Of a DNA stretch of 64,000 nucleotides, positions 32,805 to 41,335 are shown in pieces. The translations under genes were made by a program, and so were the position numbers. Source of the DNA: Streptomyces sp. NRRL B-1140 (GTDB lineage Bacteria > Actinomycetota > Actinomycetes > Streptomycetales > Streptomycetaceae); NCBI RefSeq assembly GCF_001280065.1, contig NZ_LGEA01000001.1, positions 124,001 to 188,000 on the forward strand. Reading direction: 5' to 3'. Each line of letters begins with the position of its first letter. Position 1 is the first letter of the stretch. Below the pieces are notes generated by a model. It was not told the DNA's origin and did no database searches. It saw only the letters and a program-made list of their open reading frames with translations.

Positions 32805-33545
32805 ATGACCGACAAGCCCGTCCTCCTCGTCATCGCCCACGGCAGCCGCGACCCGCGGCACGCCGCGACGGTGCACGCCCTGGTACGCCGGGTGCGCGCG
32901 ACGCGCCCCGACGTACGGGTGGAGACGGGCTTTTTGGACTTCAACGTCCCCTCGGTGCAGGGGGTCCTGGAATCCCTGGCGGTGCAGGGTGTGCGCGACG
33001 TCGTCGCCCTGCCCCTCCTGCTCACCCGGGCGTTCCACGCGAAGGCGGACATCCCCGCGGTCCTCGCGGACGCGCCCCCGCACTTGCGCATCCACCAGGC
33101 GGACGTCCTCGGTCCCTCTCCCCTGCTCCTGGCAGCGCTGGAACGGCGCCTGTACGAGGCGGGCCTGACGCCCGCCGACAAGTCCTCGACCGGGGTCGTC
33201 CTGGCCTCGGCGGGGTCCACCGACCCGGAGGCGATCGCAGTGATCGCAGACATCGCGCGGGAGTGGCGGCACACCGGTTGGTGCGCCGTGCGGCCTGCGT
33301 TCGCCTCCGCATCCCTTCCGCGCACGGAGGACGCCGTCCGCGAACTGCGCGCCCTCGGCTGCTCCCGCGTCGCCGTCGCCCCGTACGTCCTGGCCCCCGG
33401 CTTCCTCCCGGACCGTATCGCCCGGGGCGCGGCGGAGGCGGACGTCCTGGCGGACGTCCTGGGCCCGGCGCCGGAGGTGGCACGGGTGGTGCTGGAGCGT
33501 TACGAGGCGGCCAGGATGCCGCTGCCCGCGGCTGCGAGCGCCTGA
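32805..33545 (+). CDS. Sirohydrochlorin chelatase (CbiX/SirB-like)
   Basis: 246 residues with two tandem CbiX repeats. The first has the AHGSRDPRH motif (metal-ligand His near 11) and LLTRAFHAKADIP (second His near 76); the second repeat has GSTDPEA and YVLAPGFLPDRI. It inserts ferrous iron (or cobalt) into sirohydrochlorin. Placement 5 nt after ssuC in the sulfur operon points to iron insertion for siroheme, the cofactor of the sulfite reductase. It has no C-terminal metal-binding tail. Confidence 0.87.
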   Translation: MTDKPVLLVIAHGSRDPRHAATVHALVRRVRATRPDVRVETGFLDFNVPSVQGVLESLAVQGVRDVVALPLLLTRAFHAKADIPAVLADAPPHLRIHQADVLGPSPLLLAALERRLYEAGLTPADKSSTGVVLASAGSTDPEAIAVIADIAREWRHTGWCAVRPAFASASLPRTEDAVRELRALGCSRVAVAPYVLAPGFLPDRIARGAAEADVLADVLGPAPEVARVVLERYEAARMPLPAAASA

Positions 33546-33579
33546 CGCCGGCCGGCCCCCCTGCCAACCCCATAGCCGC

Positions 33580-34407
33580 TCAGGCCGCCGGTTCCTCGTA
33601 CGGTTCCGGTTGCAGGGCGAAGGAGTACGGGGCCCAGGGACCGCTGATCTCCACGCGGAGGCCTGGAATGCCTTCGGCGGTCGCGAGGATGCCCGTGCGG
33701 AAGGCGTGGACGCGGTCGGCCGGGACGAGGTAGGCGTCGTTGCCGATGTTGGTGCCGGGGGCCGAGCCCGCCAGGCTGCCGCGTTCGGGGGTGTGGGTGA
33801 CGCGGTCGACGGCGAGGGCGACGGCGGTGTCGGTGAGGCGGGCGGCGGCCTGGGTGACCGTCCGCCAGGCCTCGTCGTTGCGGCGCTGTCTGCGGCGGCG
33901 GATGACCTGGTAGGCGCGGCCGACTCCGAGGGCCGTGATCGGGTCCGGTGCGGTGTCGGCGTCGGCTTCGGGTGGGGTGATGTCCGGGGAGGCGTAGGTC
34001 TTGACGCCGAGTTCGACATGGCCCGTGAGCCGGTCGAGCAGGGAGAGGAAGTAGCCGCGCCGGGTGTCCAGGGCCTGGCGGGCGCGGTCCTCGTCGCGGT
34101 AGACGGTGGCGAGGCGCAGGGGCAGTACGGCGGCACCGGAGGCGACCAGGGCGGCCACCACGGCGTGGTGGGAGCGGACCGTGGACTCCAGCCAGTCCAC
34201 GTCGTGGAGGTGGGTCTGGAGGGGGACGTCGTCGTAGTCGGCGGGCGGTACGTGGCCGACGGCGAAGGCGAGCTGCGGGCCGGTGACCGCCGGGGTGATG
34301 AGGTGGATGGGTTCTCCGGCCACACCGCGCAGATGGGGCGTGGTAGCCGCGGCCTCGGGGGTGCGGCGCAGGACCGCGTAGGCGTAGACGAGGTTCGTGT
34401 CGCTCAT
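33580..34407 (-). CDS. Orphan GvpL/GvpF gas-vesicle-type protein
   Basis: 275 residues. LVYAYAVLRRTPEAAAT at the N-terminus, LESTVRSHHAVVAALVASGA and LRLATVYRDEDRARQAL are the GvpL/F signatures. Such proteins are minor structural or assembly components of gas vesicles. Streptomyces gvp clusters normally group gvpO, A, F, G, J, L, S and K; none of the others is in the 64 kb window, so this is an isolated copy of uncertain use. AGGAG precedes the ATG. It converges with the chelatase gene (34-bp gap). No signal peptide or membrane segment. Confidence 0.82.
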   Translation of the reverse strand: MSDTNLVYAYAVLRRTPEAAATTPHLRGVAGEPIHLITPAVTGPQLAFAVGHVPPADYDDVPLQTHLHDVDWLESTVRSHHAVVAALVASGAAVLPLRLATVYRDEDRARQALDTRRGYFLSLLDRLTGHVELGVKTYASPDITPPEADADTAPDPITALGVGRAYQVIRRRRQRRNDEAWRTVTQAAARLTDTAVALAVDRVTHTPERGSLAGSAPGTNIGNDAYLVPADRVHAFRTGILATAEGIPGLRVEISGPWAPYSFALQPEPYEEPAA

Positions 34408-34559
34408 GACTGCGGGCTCCTGTCGGTGGCCGTGCGATTCCTCTCGCGAGACTCCGTGCTCGTGCCGTCCGTCCCTAGGTACGCAGAGGGTGGCGGCGGT
34501 GTTCAGGTGAACGGCCGGCGGGTTGACCTTGCCCCAGGGGCAGGGCCGAGGGTCCCGGC

Positions 34560-35417
34560 ATGAACGAGGACTTCTTCTCGCGGCAGACGCCGTACAGCGA
34601 TCCCGGGGATCTCGACACGAGCGGCCTGCCCCGCGAGCCACGCCGACTGGCCGCGCTGGTCAGGGGCCTGATCATCCACCGGTACGAGGGCGGGCGATTC
34701 GGGTACGACGTGCCCGGGGAGCGACTGTGCCACGACGCCGAGTCCCGGTACGTCACGGAGATCCTGCGGATCCTGCGGGAGCGCGGGCGCACCCCCCTCA
34801 CCGAACAGCGGGCGCCCGGCGGGAGGTTCGTGGGGACCTGCCGGGACTTCTCGCTCCTGCTGTGCTCGCTGCTGCGGGCCACGGGAACGCCGGCACGTCT
34901 GCGGTGCGGTTTCGCCACCTACTTCGGCGACGGCTGGTACGAGGACCACTGGGCCACCGAGTACCGCGCGCCGGACGGCGGCCTGCGGCTGGCCGACGCG
35001 CAGGTCCACAGCGGGTACGACGTGCCGTTCGATCCGATGGACGTGCCGCGGGACGCCTTCGTGGTGGCCGGGGACGTCTGGCGGGCCTGCCGCGAGGGGC
35101 GGGTGGATCCGCGGACGTGCGGCCTCGGCTCGGTCGAGGGGCTGCGTGGCCTGTGGTTCGTACGGGGCAACGTCCTGCGCGACCTGGCCGCGCTGAACGG
35201 TGTGGAACTGCTCCCCTGGGACGCCTGGGGGCCGGGGCTCCGCAAGGGCGCGCCGCTCACCGAGGACGATCTCGCGGCGGCCGACGCGGTCGCCGCGGCC
35301 CGCTCCGAGGACGACTGGCCGCGGCTCTTCGCGGACCCGCGGCTGACCGTGCCGGCCGTGATCACGTCGTACGCGCCGTATCTGGGGGAGCGCCGGATCA
35401 CGTTGCCCGTTCGCTGA
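34560..35417 (+). CDS. Transglutaminase-like (papain-fold) domain protein
   Basis: 285 residues. The core is GTCRDFSLLLCSLLRATGTPA (catalytic Cys), then WYEDHWATEY (His) and GGLRLADAQVH (Asp), in the C-H-D order of transglutaminase-like proteins. There is no signal peptide, so it acts in the cytoplasm; protease, amidase or peptide-linking functions are all possible. GAGGG lies 8 nt before the ATG. The 3' end overlaps the convergent NTF2-like gene by 20 bp. It is divergent from the GvpL/F gene with 152 bp between. Confidence 0.82.
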   Translation: MNEDFFSRQTPYSDPGDLDTSGLPREPRRLAALVRGLIIHRYEGGRFGYDVPGERLCHDAESRYVTEILRILRERGRTPLTEQRAPGGRFVGTCRDFSLLLCSLLRATGTPARLRCGFATYFGDGWYEDHWATEYRAPDGGLRLADAQVHSGYDVPFDPMDVPRDAFVVAGDVWRACREGRVDPRTCGLGSVEGLRGLWFVRGNVLRDLAALNGVELLPWDAWGPGLRKGAPLTEDDLAAADAVAAARSEDDWPRLFADPRLTVPAVITSYAPYLGERRITLPVR

Positions 35418-35772
35418 ACGGGGTCGCCTGGTGGAACCAGAGCAGCCAGCGGCCCTCCGTGCGCCGCCACAGCGAACTGCGGTGTGCGCGGCTGCCGTCG
35501 TACTCCGTGTCGTACGTGAGGTGCACCAGGTCCGGGGCGAGCTGGACGCCTCTGAGGGCGCTGACCTGGACGGGGCGGCCTCCCGGCTCGGTGGTGGCGG
35601 CCAGGGACGCGATGATGCCGGCGCGGGTCCAGTGCCGGCCGGAAGCGCCGAACTCGTGGAAGTCGGGGTGGAGCAGTGCCGCGACCCGCTCGGGCGAGCG
35701 GCGCACCTTCGGAGTGAGCAGGGCGAGTTCGCCCTCCATCGCGGACTCGACGGCGGGGTTGTGCTCAGACAC
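35398..35772 (-). CDS. DUF4440 / NTF2-like protein
   Basis: 124 residues, one cone-shaped NTF2-like fold: AAALLHPDFHEFGASGRHWT, then HLTYDTEYDGSRAHRSSLWR and the ending GRWLLWFHQATPF. This small family binds or acts on unknown ligands. Its start overlaps the stop of the DUF1697 gene by 8 bp and its 3' end overlaps the convergent transglutaminase-like gene. It probably shares a transcript with DUF1697. Confidence 0.82.
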   Translation of the reverse strand: MSEHNPAVESAMEGELALLTPKVRRSPERVAALLHPDFHEFGASGRHWTRAGIIASLAATTEPGGRPVQVSALRGVQLAPDLVHLTYDTEYDGSRAHRSSLWRRTEGRWLLWFHQATPFSERAT

Positions 35773-36313
35773 CCGTCATCTCCACCAGCTTGACGACGGT
35801 GTTCCAGTTGCGGGTCGTGGCGATCACGCCCTTGGTGATGCGCGGCCTGGACAGGTGCTCGGCCAGCTTGGAGCGGCCCAGGCCGTTCGGGGCGTACAGG
35901 TACAGGGCCCGGTCGCCGAGACGGAACTCCTCGGGGAGGTAGGCGTCCTGGTCGATCTCCGCGAAGCGGTCGGGGGTGACGGGTGCGGAGAAGTAGGTGA
36001 CGTGGAGCTGTTTGGGCTCCAAGTCGGCGGCGGGGAAGGGGCAGGCGCCGGCGATCGCCTCGAGGTAGGCGTGGTCGCGCACGATCACGTCGACGCCGAA
36101 CCCGAAGCGCTTGTCGAGGGCCTGCGCGATCTCGGCAGCCAGCGACTCCTCGTCGCCGTGTCCGGAGGAGAACACGGCCTGGCCGCTCTGCAGATGGGTG
36201 CGGACGTCGTCGTGGCCGAGGTCCGTCAGGAGCGTGCGCAGGTCGGCCATGGGGACCTTCCGGCTGCCGCCCACGTTGATGCCGCGCAGCAGGGCCGCGT
36301 ATGTCGTCGTCAT
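35765..36313 (-). CDS. DUF1697 protein
   Basis: 182 residues. TYAALLRGINVGGSRKVPMA is the family's diagnostic start, with HLQSGQAVFSS and ATTRNWNTVVKL later. Function is unknown. There is no ribosome site; TAACCT lies 6 nt before the ATG (36325-36320), so the message may be leaderless, and a perfect 13-bp inverted repeat surrounds what would be the -35 region. An alternative promoter lies further up (TTGTGC, 18 nt, TAATTT; 36419-36390). Confidence 0.88.
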   Translation of the reverse strand: MTTTYAALLRGINVGGSRKVPMADLRTLLTDLGHDDVRTHLQSGQAVFSSGHGDEESLAAEIAQALDKRFGFGVDVIVRDHAYLEAIAGACPFPAADLEPKQLHVTYFSAPVTPDRFAEIDQDAYLPEEFRLGDRALYLYAPNGLGRSKLAEHLSRPRITKGVIATTRNWNTVVKLVEMTGV

Positions 36314-36329
36314 CCGCTCAGGTTAAAGG

Positions 36330-36364
36330 GGCCGTCGTGCCCCGTGGGGGTGGGCACGACGGCC
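36330..36364. promoter_or_regulatory. Perfect 13-bp inverted repeat in the DUF1697/MMPL divergent gap
   Basis: GGCCGTCGTGCCC (36330-36342) and GGGCACGACGGCC (36352-36364) around a 9-nt spacer. It lies 17 bp upstream of the DUF1697 start and could be a repressor operator, or an RNA hairpin if transcription starts at the upstream promoter near 36383. The rest of the 339-bp gap also holds GGGCAGCTGCCC (36370-36381) and CTCCCC-AGT-GGGGAG (36499-36513) and no gene. Confidence 0.6.
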
Positions 36365-36389
36365 GCTGCGGGCAGCTGCCCGGCCCCGT

Positions 36390-36419
36390 AAATTACTCAC
36401 CGGTCGTTGCGGGGCACAA
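36390..36419 (-). promoter_or_regulatory. Candidate upstream promoter of DUF1697
   Basis: Reverse strand: TTGTGC (36419-36414), 18 nt, TAATTT (36395-36390). The AT content of the -10 stands out from the surroundings. Transcripts from here would carry the inverted repeats in the 5' leader. Confidence 0.4.
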
Positions 36420-36652
36420 CCGTCTGCTCAGGATCCACACACCCGAGGAGCCCGGCCTGTCCGTCGATAGGTGTAAGGGACCGCAGTCTCCGGGGGTCCT
36501 CCCCAGTGGGGAGAAGCTCGCTCCACAGGGATGAGTTCCGGCCCCGTCACTTCACCGGGCAGCACGACGAGATGGTTTTATCCGGCCCATACCTTCGAAA
36601 CGAAAGGGGGCGGCAGGGGGCCGCCGCCGCATCACGAGGGGGCAAGCCGGTC

Positions 36653-38917
36653 ATGGGGAACGGAGACATACGGGTGCGGGGCTTCGCCGCCCGGGCCGGC
36701 GGGTGGAGCGCCCGGCACCGATGGGCCGCCGTCGGTATCTGGGTACTGTTCGTCGTCCTGGCGATGGGGCTCGGTTCGGCCGCGGGCCGGGTCGACGTCA
36801 AGGACAGCGACCAGCTGAAGGGTGAGACGCACACCGCCGCGCGGATCATCGAGGACGCCGGGATCGACGAGCCGGCCGGTGAGACGGTGCTGATCCAGGC
36901 CAAGGGCGGTGAGCTGAAGGCGACGGACGGCGAGTTCCGCGACGCCGTCGACGCCGTCGTACGGGCTGTCGAGGGGACCGGCCGGGTCACCGAGGTGACC
37001 TCGCCGTACGACACGAAGACGATCTCCAAGGACGGCCGCAGCGCGCTCGTGCAGTTCGACGTGCGCGGCGAGGCGGACACCGCCGGCGAGCGGATCGAAC
37101 CGGTGCTGAAGGCCGTCGAGGGCGTCCAGCGGGACCACGAGTCGCTGCGGATCGAGGAGATCGGCGGCGCCAGCATGATGAAGACGTTCGGCGACGCGTA
37201 CGGCGAGGACTTCAAGAAGGCCGAGTACTCCGCGGTACCGGTGGCGTTCGGCATCCTGCTGATCGCGTTCGGCGCGCTCGTCGCCGCGCTGCTGCCGATG
37301 GTGCTGGCGATCACCGCGATCATGGCGACGATGGGTCTGATGGGTGTCGTCAGCCACGTCATGCCGATGAGTGAGACCGCCAACTCCGTGATGCTGCTGG
37401 TCGGCATGGCGGTCGGTGTCGACTACTGCCTGTTCTACCTGCGCCGGGAGCGCGAGGAGCGGGAGGCCGGCCGGGACGCGCAGACGGCCCTGAGGATCGC
37501 CGCCGCGACCAGTGGCCGGGCGATCGTGGTCTCGGGTGTCACGGTGTGCGTGGCCATGGCGGGCATGCTGTTCACGGGACTCGCCGAGTTCGAGGCGATG
37601 GGCCTGGCCTCGCTGATGGTGGTGGCCGTGGCGATGGTGGGGTCCGTGACCGTGCTGCCCGCGCTGCTGTCCCTGCTGGGCGGGCGCGTCGAGAAGGGCC
37701 GCATCCCGTTCCTGCGGCGGCGCGAGCGGGGCGGCAGCGGTGAGGGTGGCGGTCAGGACAGCCGGTTCTGGACGGCCGTGCTGCGGCGCGTCCTCGCCAA
37801 GCCGGTGGTCGCCGTCGTCGTGGCGGCCGGTGCGCTGCTCGCCATCACGGCTCCCGCGCTCGGCATGAAGACGCAACAGCTCACCCTGGACCAGGAGTTC
37901 GGTGACTCACTGCCCATCGTGCAGACGTACAACCGGCTCAACGACGCCTTCCCGGGGGGTTCCGAGCCGGCCGAGGTGGTCGTCAAGGCGCGCGACATCA
38001 ACGCACCGGAGGTGAAGTCCGCGCTCGCCGGCTTCCGTGACCGGGCGATCAGTTCGGGTGCCTCACGCGGCCCGGTGGAGATCAGGCTGCACGACGCGCA
38101 GAACGTCGCCTTCGTCTACGTCCCGCTCGTCGGCGGCTCCGACCTGGACAAGGCGGGTGCGAGCCTGGACAAGCTGCGCGACGAGGTGCGGCCGGCCACG
38201 CTGGGCAAGGTCGACGGGGTCCAGGCGCCCATCACCGGGCAGGTGGCCGGCTCGAAGGACTTCAACGACCAGTTGGCGGGCGCCGTCGTCCCGGTGTTCG
38301 CGTTCGTCGTGGTGTTCGCCTTCGCGCTGATGCTGCTGTCGTTCCGCTCCCTGACCATCGCGGTCACGTCGATCGTGCTGAACCTGCTGTCGGTGGGCGC
38401 CGCGTACGGCATCCTCGTCGCCGTCTTCCAGCACGGCTGGGGTGCGTCCCTGGTGGGCGCGGAGGGCGTCGGCGCGATCATCACCTGGCTGCCGCTGTTC
38501 CTCTTCGTGATCCTGTTCGGCCTGTCGATGGACTACCACGTGTTCGTCGTCTCCCGGATCCGTGAGGCGCGGCTGCGGGGTCTGGCGACGAAGGACGCGA
38601 TCCGGCACGGCGTGGTCACCACGGCCGGGGTGGTCACCAGTGCCGCGGTCATCATGGTCGCCGTGTTCGCGATCTTCGGGACGCTGTCCATGCAGTCCAT
38701 GAAGCAGATGGGCGTCGGTCTCGCGGCCGCGGTGCTGATCGACGCGACGATCATCCGGGGTGTGCTGCTGCCGGCCGTGATGGCGCTGCTCGGCGAGCGC
38801 AACTGGTATCTGCCGAAGTGGCTGCACCGGCTGCCGGACCTCACGCACGACGAGGCGCCGCGGGCGGTCGCCGAGCCTGCGGCGCGGGCCGGCGAGGGCG
38901 AACCCCTCAAGGTCTGA
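36653..38917 (+). CDS. MMPL/RND-family transporter
   Basis: 754 residues from the ATG at 36653 (GAGGGGG about 10 nt upstream). The topology is the actinobacterial MMPL type: helix 1 near 25-45, an extracytoplasmic loop, a block of five helices (SVMLLVGMAVGVDYCLFYLR contains the proton-relay Asp-Tyr), then a second loop and six-helix block (FLFVILFGLSMDYHVFVVSR with the matching Asp-Tyr). Proteins of this family export lipids, peptides or drugs using the proton gradient. No lipid-synthesis gene adjoins. The short acidic C-tail lacks the long cytoplasmic domain of mycobacterial MmpL. A bidirectional terminator follows. Confidence 0.9.
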   Translation: MGNGDIRVRGFAARAGGWSARHRWAAVGIWVLFVVLAMGLGSAAGRVDVKDSDQLKGETHTAARIIEDAGIDEPAGETVLIQAKGGELKATDGEFRDAVDAVVRAVEGTGRVTEVTSPYDTKTISKDGRSALVQFDVRGEADTAGERIEPVLKAVEGVQRDHESLRIEEIGGASMMKTFGDAYGEDFKKAEYSAVPVAFGILLIAFGALVAALLPMVLAITAIMATMGLMGVVSHVMPMSETANSVMLLVGMAVGVDYCLFYLRREREEREAGRDAQTALRIAAATSGRAIVVSGVTVCVAMAGMLFTGLAEFEAMGLASLMVVAVAMVGSVTVLPALLSLLGGRVEKGRIPFLRRRERGGSGEGGGQDSRFWTAVLRRVLAKPVVAVVVAAGALLAITAPALGMKTQQLTLDQEFGDSLPIVQTYNRLNDAFPGGSEPAEVVVKARDINAPEVKSALAGFRDRAISSGASRGPVEIRLHDAQNVAFVYVPLVGGSDLDKAGASLDKLRDEVRPATLGKVDGVQAPITGQVAGSKDFNDQLAGAVVPVFAFVVVFAFALMLLSFRSLTIAVTSIVLNLLSVGAAYGILVAVFQHGWGASLVGAEGVGAIITWLPLFLFVILFGLSMDYHVFVVSRIREARLRGLATKDAIRHGVVTTAGVVTSAAVIMVAVFAIFGTLSMQSMKQMGVGLAAAVLIDATIIRGVLLPAVMALLGERNWYLPKWLHRLPDLTHDEAPRAVAEPAARAGEGEPLKV

Positions 38918-38935
38918 TCGCCACCATGGCGGGGC

Positions 38936-38971
38936 GGGGCCCGTCGGTCGCCGGAGCGACGAACGGGCCCC
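38936..38971. terminator. Bidirectional hairpin between the MMPL and caspase genes
   Basis: GGGGCCCGT (38936-38944) pairs with ACGGGCCCC (38963-38971), and inside it GTCGC (38947-38951) pairs with GCGAC (38956-38960) around a CGGA tetraloop. It lies between convergent stop codons (38917 and 38978). Confidence 0.75.
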
Positions 38972-38977
38972 CTCTGG

Positions 38978-40762
38978 TCACCACTGGCCGCTGCCCACCA
39001 GGTAGGCGACGCCCGCGAGGACGGCCAGGATCAGCGCGGGGATCGCCAGACCCTTCGCCACCGCGGTCAGGGTGTGCGTGCCGCTCACCGCCTGCCTCGT
39101 GTAGTGCTCCCGCCGTGCGTCCAGATCGTGCCGGGCGTACGCGCCGACGACCAGCGCCGCCGCGCCGGTGATCAGACACACGATGAGCGGTGTGAGCGCT
39201 CCTTGCTCGCGGATGTTGTCCTCGACGTTGCCGGCCTCCCCTGCGTCGGCCCGCGCGACGACGGCCACCACTCCCCTCTGCATGGTCATGAAGAGCAGGG
39301 CGAGCGAGGTGATGGCGAGGGCGAGGGCGGCACCGGCAAGGGTGGGTGCGCGCCGGGACGGGGTCGTCCGGTCCCTTCGCTCCTGCTCTTCAGTGATCTT
39401 GGGAGGCTCCTTGGGCGGGGGCGGAGGCGGGACGGTCGAGGGATCGACGACCACCGTGCGCCGCTTGTCCTGCGTTTGGGGCTCGTGTGGGCCGTCCCCG
39501 TCCGCCGGGACCACCTCCGCCTCGACGTGGATCACCGACTCGTCGGCCACGCCCTTGAGCATGAGGTCGCCGGCGAGGTGCCCCGGGGCAGCCGTGTCGA
39601 CGTGGACCTCCAGACCGCTGCGGGCCGGATCGACCCGCAGCCACGGCTGTCCGGGCTGGACCACGCAGTGACGCGCCAGCGGCGGGCCGTGCAGGGCCAC
39701 GGACTGCTTGGGAGGGTGCGAACCCCTCGGTACACGGCCGAAGTCCAGGTGGTCCGGGGACGGTGCGAGGCGGATCTCGCTCAAGGCGGCGGCCGCCTGA
39801 TCGGCGAGCGGCTGGACTTCATTGTGGGCGACCTCGGCCAGTTGCTGACGCGCCCCTTCCGCCACGGCCAGTTCGGGACGCTGCAGTCGAGCGCACAACT
39901 CCGTGACGGCGCCCCGCCGGGTGAGGAAGTCGTCGCTGTTCAGGGCCGCCCGCACGGAGGGTGGCGAGGGGATGGCGACGATCTTGATGCCGCCACGCCG
40001 GCTGTGTGCCAGATGCAGCTCCCCTTGCAGCTCCGCCGCCTTCTTCGGTGTCTGATGGGGGTTCTGCTCCCGCACGTGCCGGTAGACGTACTCGTACAGG
40101 TCGTCCAGGGAGACGTTGCCGTCCCCGTCGAGGTCGGCCTCGCCGGTCTCCAGGCCTTCGACCACCGCGTGCGTGAACAGCGAAGGACGCGGAGCGGAGT
40201 TCTCGGTGAGTTCGCGGTCCTCGAAGGCGTACTCCATGGAGTCGGACGCGGTGATGACGGCCCAGCCCCGCCCACTGACCGGCTCGTCCTTCGCGAACGA
40301 CTCGAGGACGTTGACCTCTCCCGAAGCGCGTACGGAGGCCGAGCCCCGGGAGAAGGCGCCGCCGTAGCAGCAGTCGAGGAACAGGACGCTGCGGCCCGCC
40401 CGGGTGGCGGCCAGGCAGCCACGGACGAACTGGGAGGCGACGGCGGTGGCGGCCAGCAGTGGGGGCTCGGTGTCGCTCGCGGCGAAGTACAGCTCCCCGG
40501 ACTCGCTCTTGAGGCCGTGGCAGGAGAAGTGCAGCAGGAGCGTGTCGGAGCGGCGACGGTCGTTGAAGAAGCCCTGAACGCGCCTGCGCATGAGGTCGGC
40601 GGAGGCGTTGTGCACGACCTCCACTTCGAAGTCCCCGATCTGCGGGTCGTGCAGCACCCGCTCGAGTGCCGCGGCGTCCTGGGCGGGCGCCCTGAGCTTC
40701 TTGAGCCCCTGGTCGGCGTACCGGTCGTTGGCGATGATCAGCGCGTGTCTGGAATCCGTCAT
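38978..40762 (-). CDS. Caspase-like (peptidase C14) membrane effector
   Basis: 594 residues. An N-terminal caspase-fold domain (about 1-240) has the catalytic His82 (LLLHFSCHGLK) and Cys132 (LFLDCCYGG). An EF-hand-like calcium loop (ADLDGDGNVSLDD, about 209-221) sits near its end. A linker region (about 280-470) contains an immunoglobulin-like segment and a Pro-rich PPPPPPKEPP stretch. Three hydrophobic helices close the protein (APTLAGAALALAITSLALLF, LTPLIVCLITGAAALVVGA, AIPALILAVLAGVAYLVG), so it should be anchored with the protease in the cytoplasm. Its start overlaps the EACC1 gene by 4 nt. In this class of conflict systems the caspase is thought to be a triggered, self-harming effector; calcium may gate it. 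Confidence 0.88.
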   Translation of the reverse strand: MTDSRHALIIANDRYADQGLKKLRAPAQDAAALERVLHDPQIGDFEVEVVHNASADLMRRRVQGFFNDRRRSDTLLLHFSCHGLKSESGELYFAASDTEPPLLAATAVASQFVRGCLAATRAGRSVLFLDCCYGGAFSRGSASVRASGEVNVLESFAKDEPVSGRGWAVITASDSMEYAFEDRELTENSAPRPSLFTHAVVEGLETGEADLDGDGNVSLDDLYEYVYRHVREQNPHQTPKKAAELQGELHLAHSRRGGIKIVAIPSPPSVRAALNSDDFLTRRGAVTELCARLQRPELAVAEGARQQLAEVAHNEVQPLADQAAAALSEIRLAPSPDHLDFGRVPRGSHPPKQSVALHGPPLARHCVVQPGQPWLRVDPARSGLEVHVDTAAPGHLAGDLMLKGVADESVIHVEAEVVPADGDGPHEPQTQDKRRTVVVDPSTVPPPPPPKEPPKITEEQERRDRTTPSRRAPTLAGAALALAITSLALLFMTMQRGVVAVVARADAGEAGNVEDNIREQGALTPLIVCLITGAAALVVGAYARHDLDARREHYTRQAVSGTHTLTAVAKGLAIPALILAVLAGVAYLVGSGQW

Positions 40763-41211
40763 GGCTCGGCTCCAGCCGGGGAATGGCGCGCGACGAAGAT
40801 CTCGAGCGCCTCGGCGACCTGGTCGTCGGTGGCCTCGGACACCTCCAGGACGTCCTCCCCCATCTGCAGGCGCAGCGACGGGCGGGTGTCGTGGCGACGG
40901 CCCATCCACGACCTGATCACGTTGGCCACCTGGTTCAGGGCGGTCGCCGAGCTGCCCAGGGTCACCAGCAGGGCACCGATCTGGGTGACGTCCACGGCCC
41001 GTGCTCCGGGCGGTGGCTCCCCGCCGGGGAGCCTCGTGACGTCGTCGACGTCGAGATCGAGCAGCTCCTCACGCAGACAGCCGGTCAGCTCCGCGACACG
41101 TTCGGCTTCCGCGTCCTCTTCGGTGAGGAGGATGTGCAGTTCGTTCTCCACCGGGTCACCCCCGTGTTCGTCCATGGGGCGGCGCGGAGTCGGAGTGTCG
41201 GTGGGCTCCAC
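40759..41211 (-). CDS. EACC1 (effector-associated constant component 1) protein
   Basis: 150 residues from the GTG at 41211; an internal ATG at 41175 has no site. Residues about 75-140 (VTQIGALLVTLGSSATALNQ, then ANVIRSWMGRRHDTRPSLRL, then VLEVSEATDDQVAEALEIFV) match the alpha-beta core of EACC1, a domain described by Aravind and co-workers beside caspase or trypsin effectors in bacterial conflict systems. It is thought to couple a trigger to the effector, but its activity is unknown. ATGA overlap with the caspase gene shows they are made together. The usual third component (an NTPase or sensor) is not adjacent, so this is a minimal two-gene form. Confidence 0.8.
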   Translation of the reverse strand: MEPTDTPTPRRPMDEHGGDPVENELHILLTEEDAEAERVAELTGCLREELLDLDVDDVTRLPGGEPPPGARAVDVTQIGALLVTLGSSATALNQVANVIRSWMGRRHDTRPSLRLQMGEDVLEVSEATDDQVAEALEIFVARHSPAGAEP

Positions 41212-41231
41212 GTCATCGTCTACAGTCTCAG

Positions 41232-41244
41232 CTGCTCAGAGCAG
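41232..41244. promoter_or_regulatory. CTGCTC-A-GAGCAG palindrome ahead of the EACC1-caspase pair
   Basis: Perfect 6-bp arms with a one-base centre, 21 bp upstream of the EACC1 start. A TGTAGACG -10-like element lies between it and the start, so it could be an operator at the promoter. Confidence 0.4.
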
Positions 41245-41335
41245 GGCGGCAAGTCACCCGGCCCGTCATGCAATTGACGGCTCAACCGGTAGGTTTCTCG
41301 TTCAACTTGAGGTGGCTCAGGTGGACGGACGGGCG

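Noticed and set aside
36407..36652. Longer N-terminus for the MMPL transporter
   Set aside because: The extension has no family match and would run through palindromes; the ATG at 36653 has a ribosome site and gives the normal family start.
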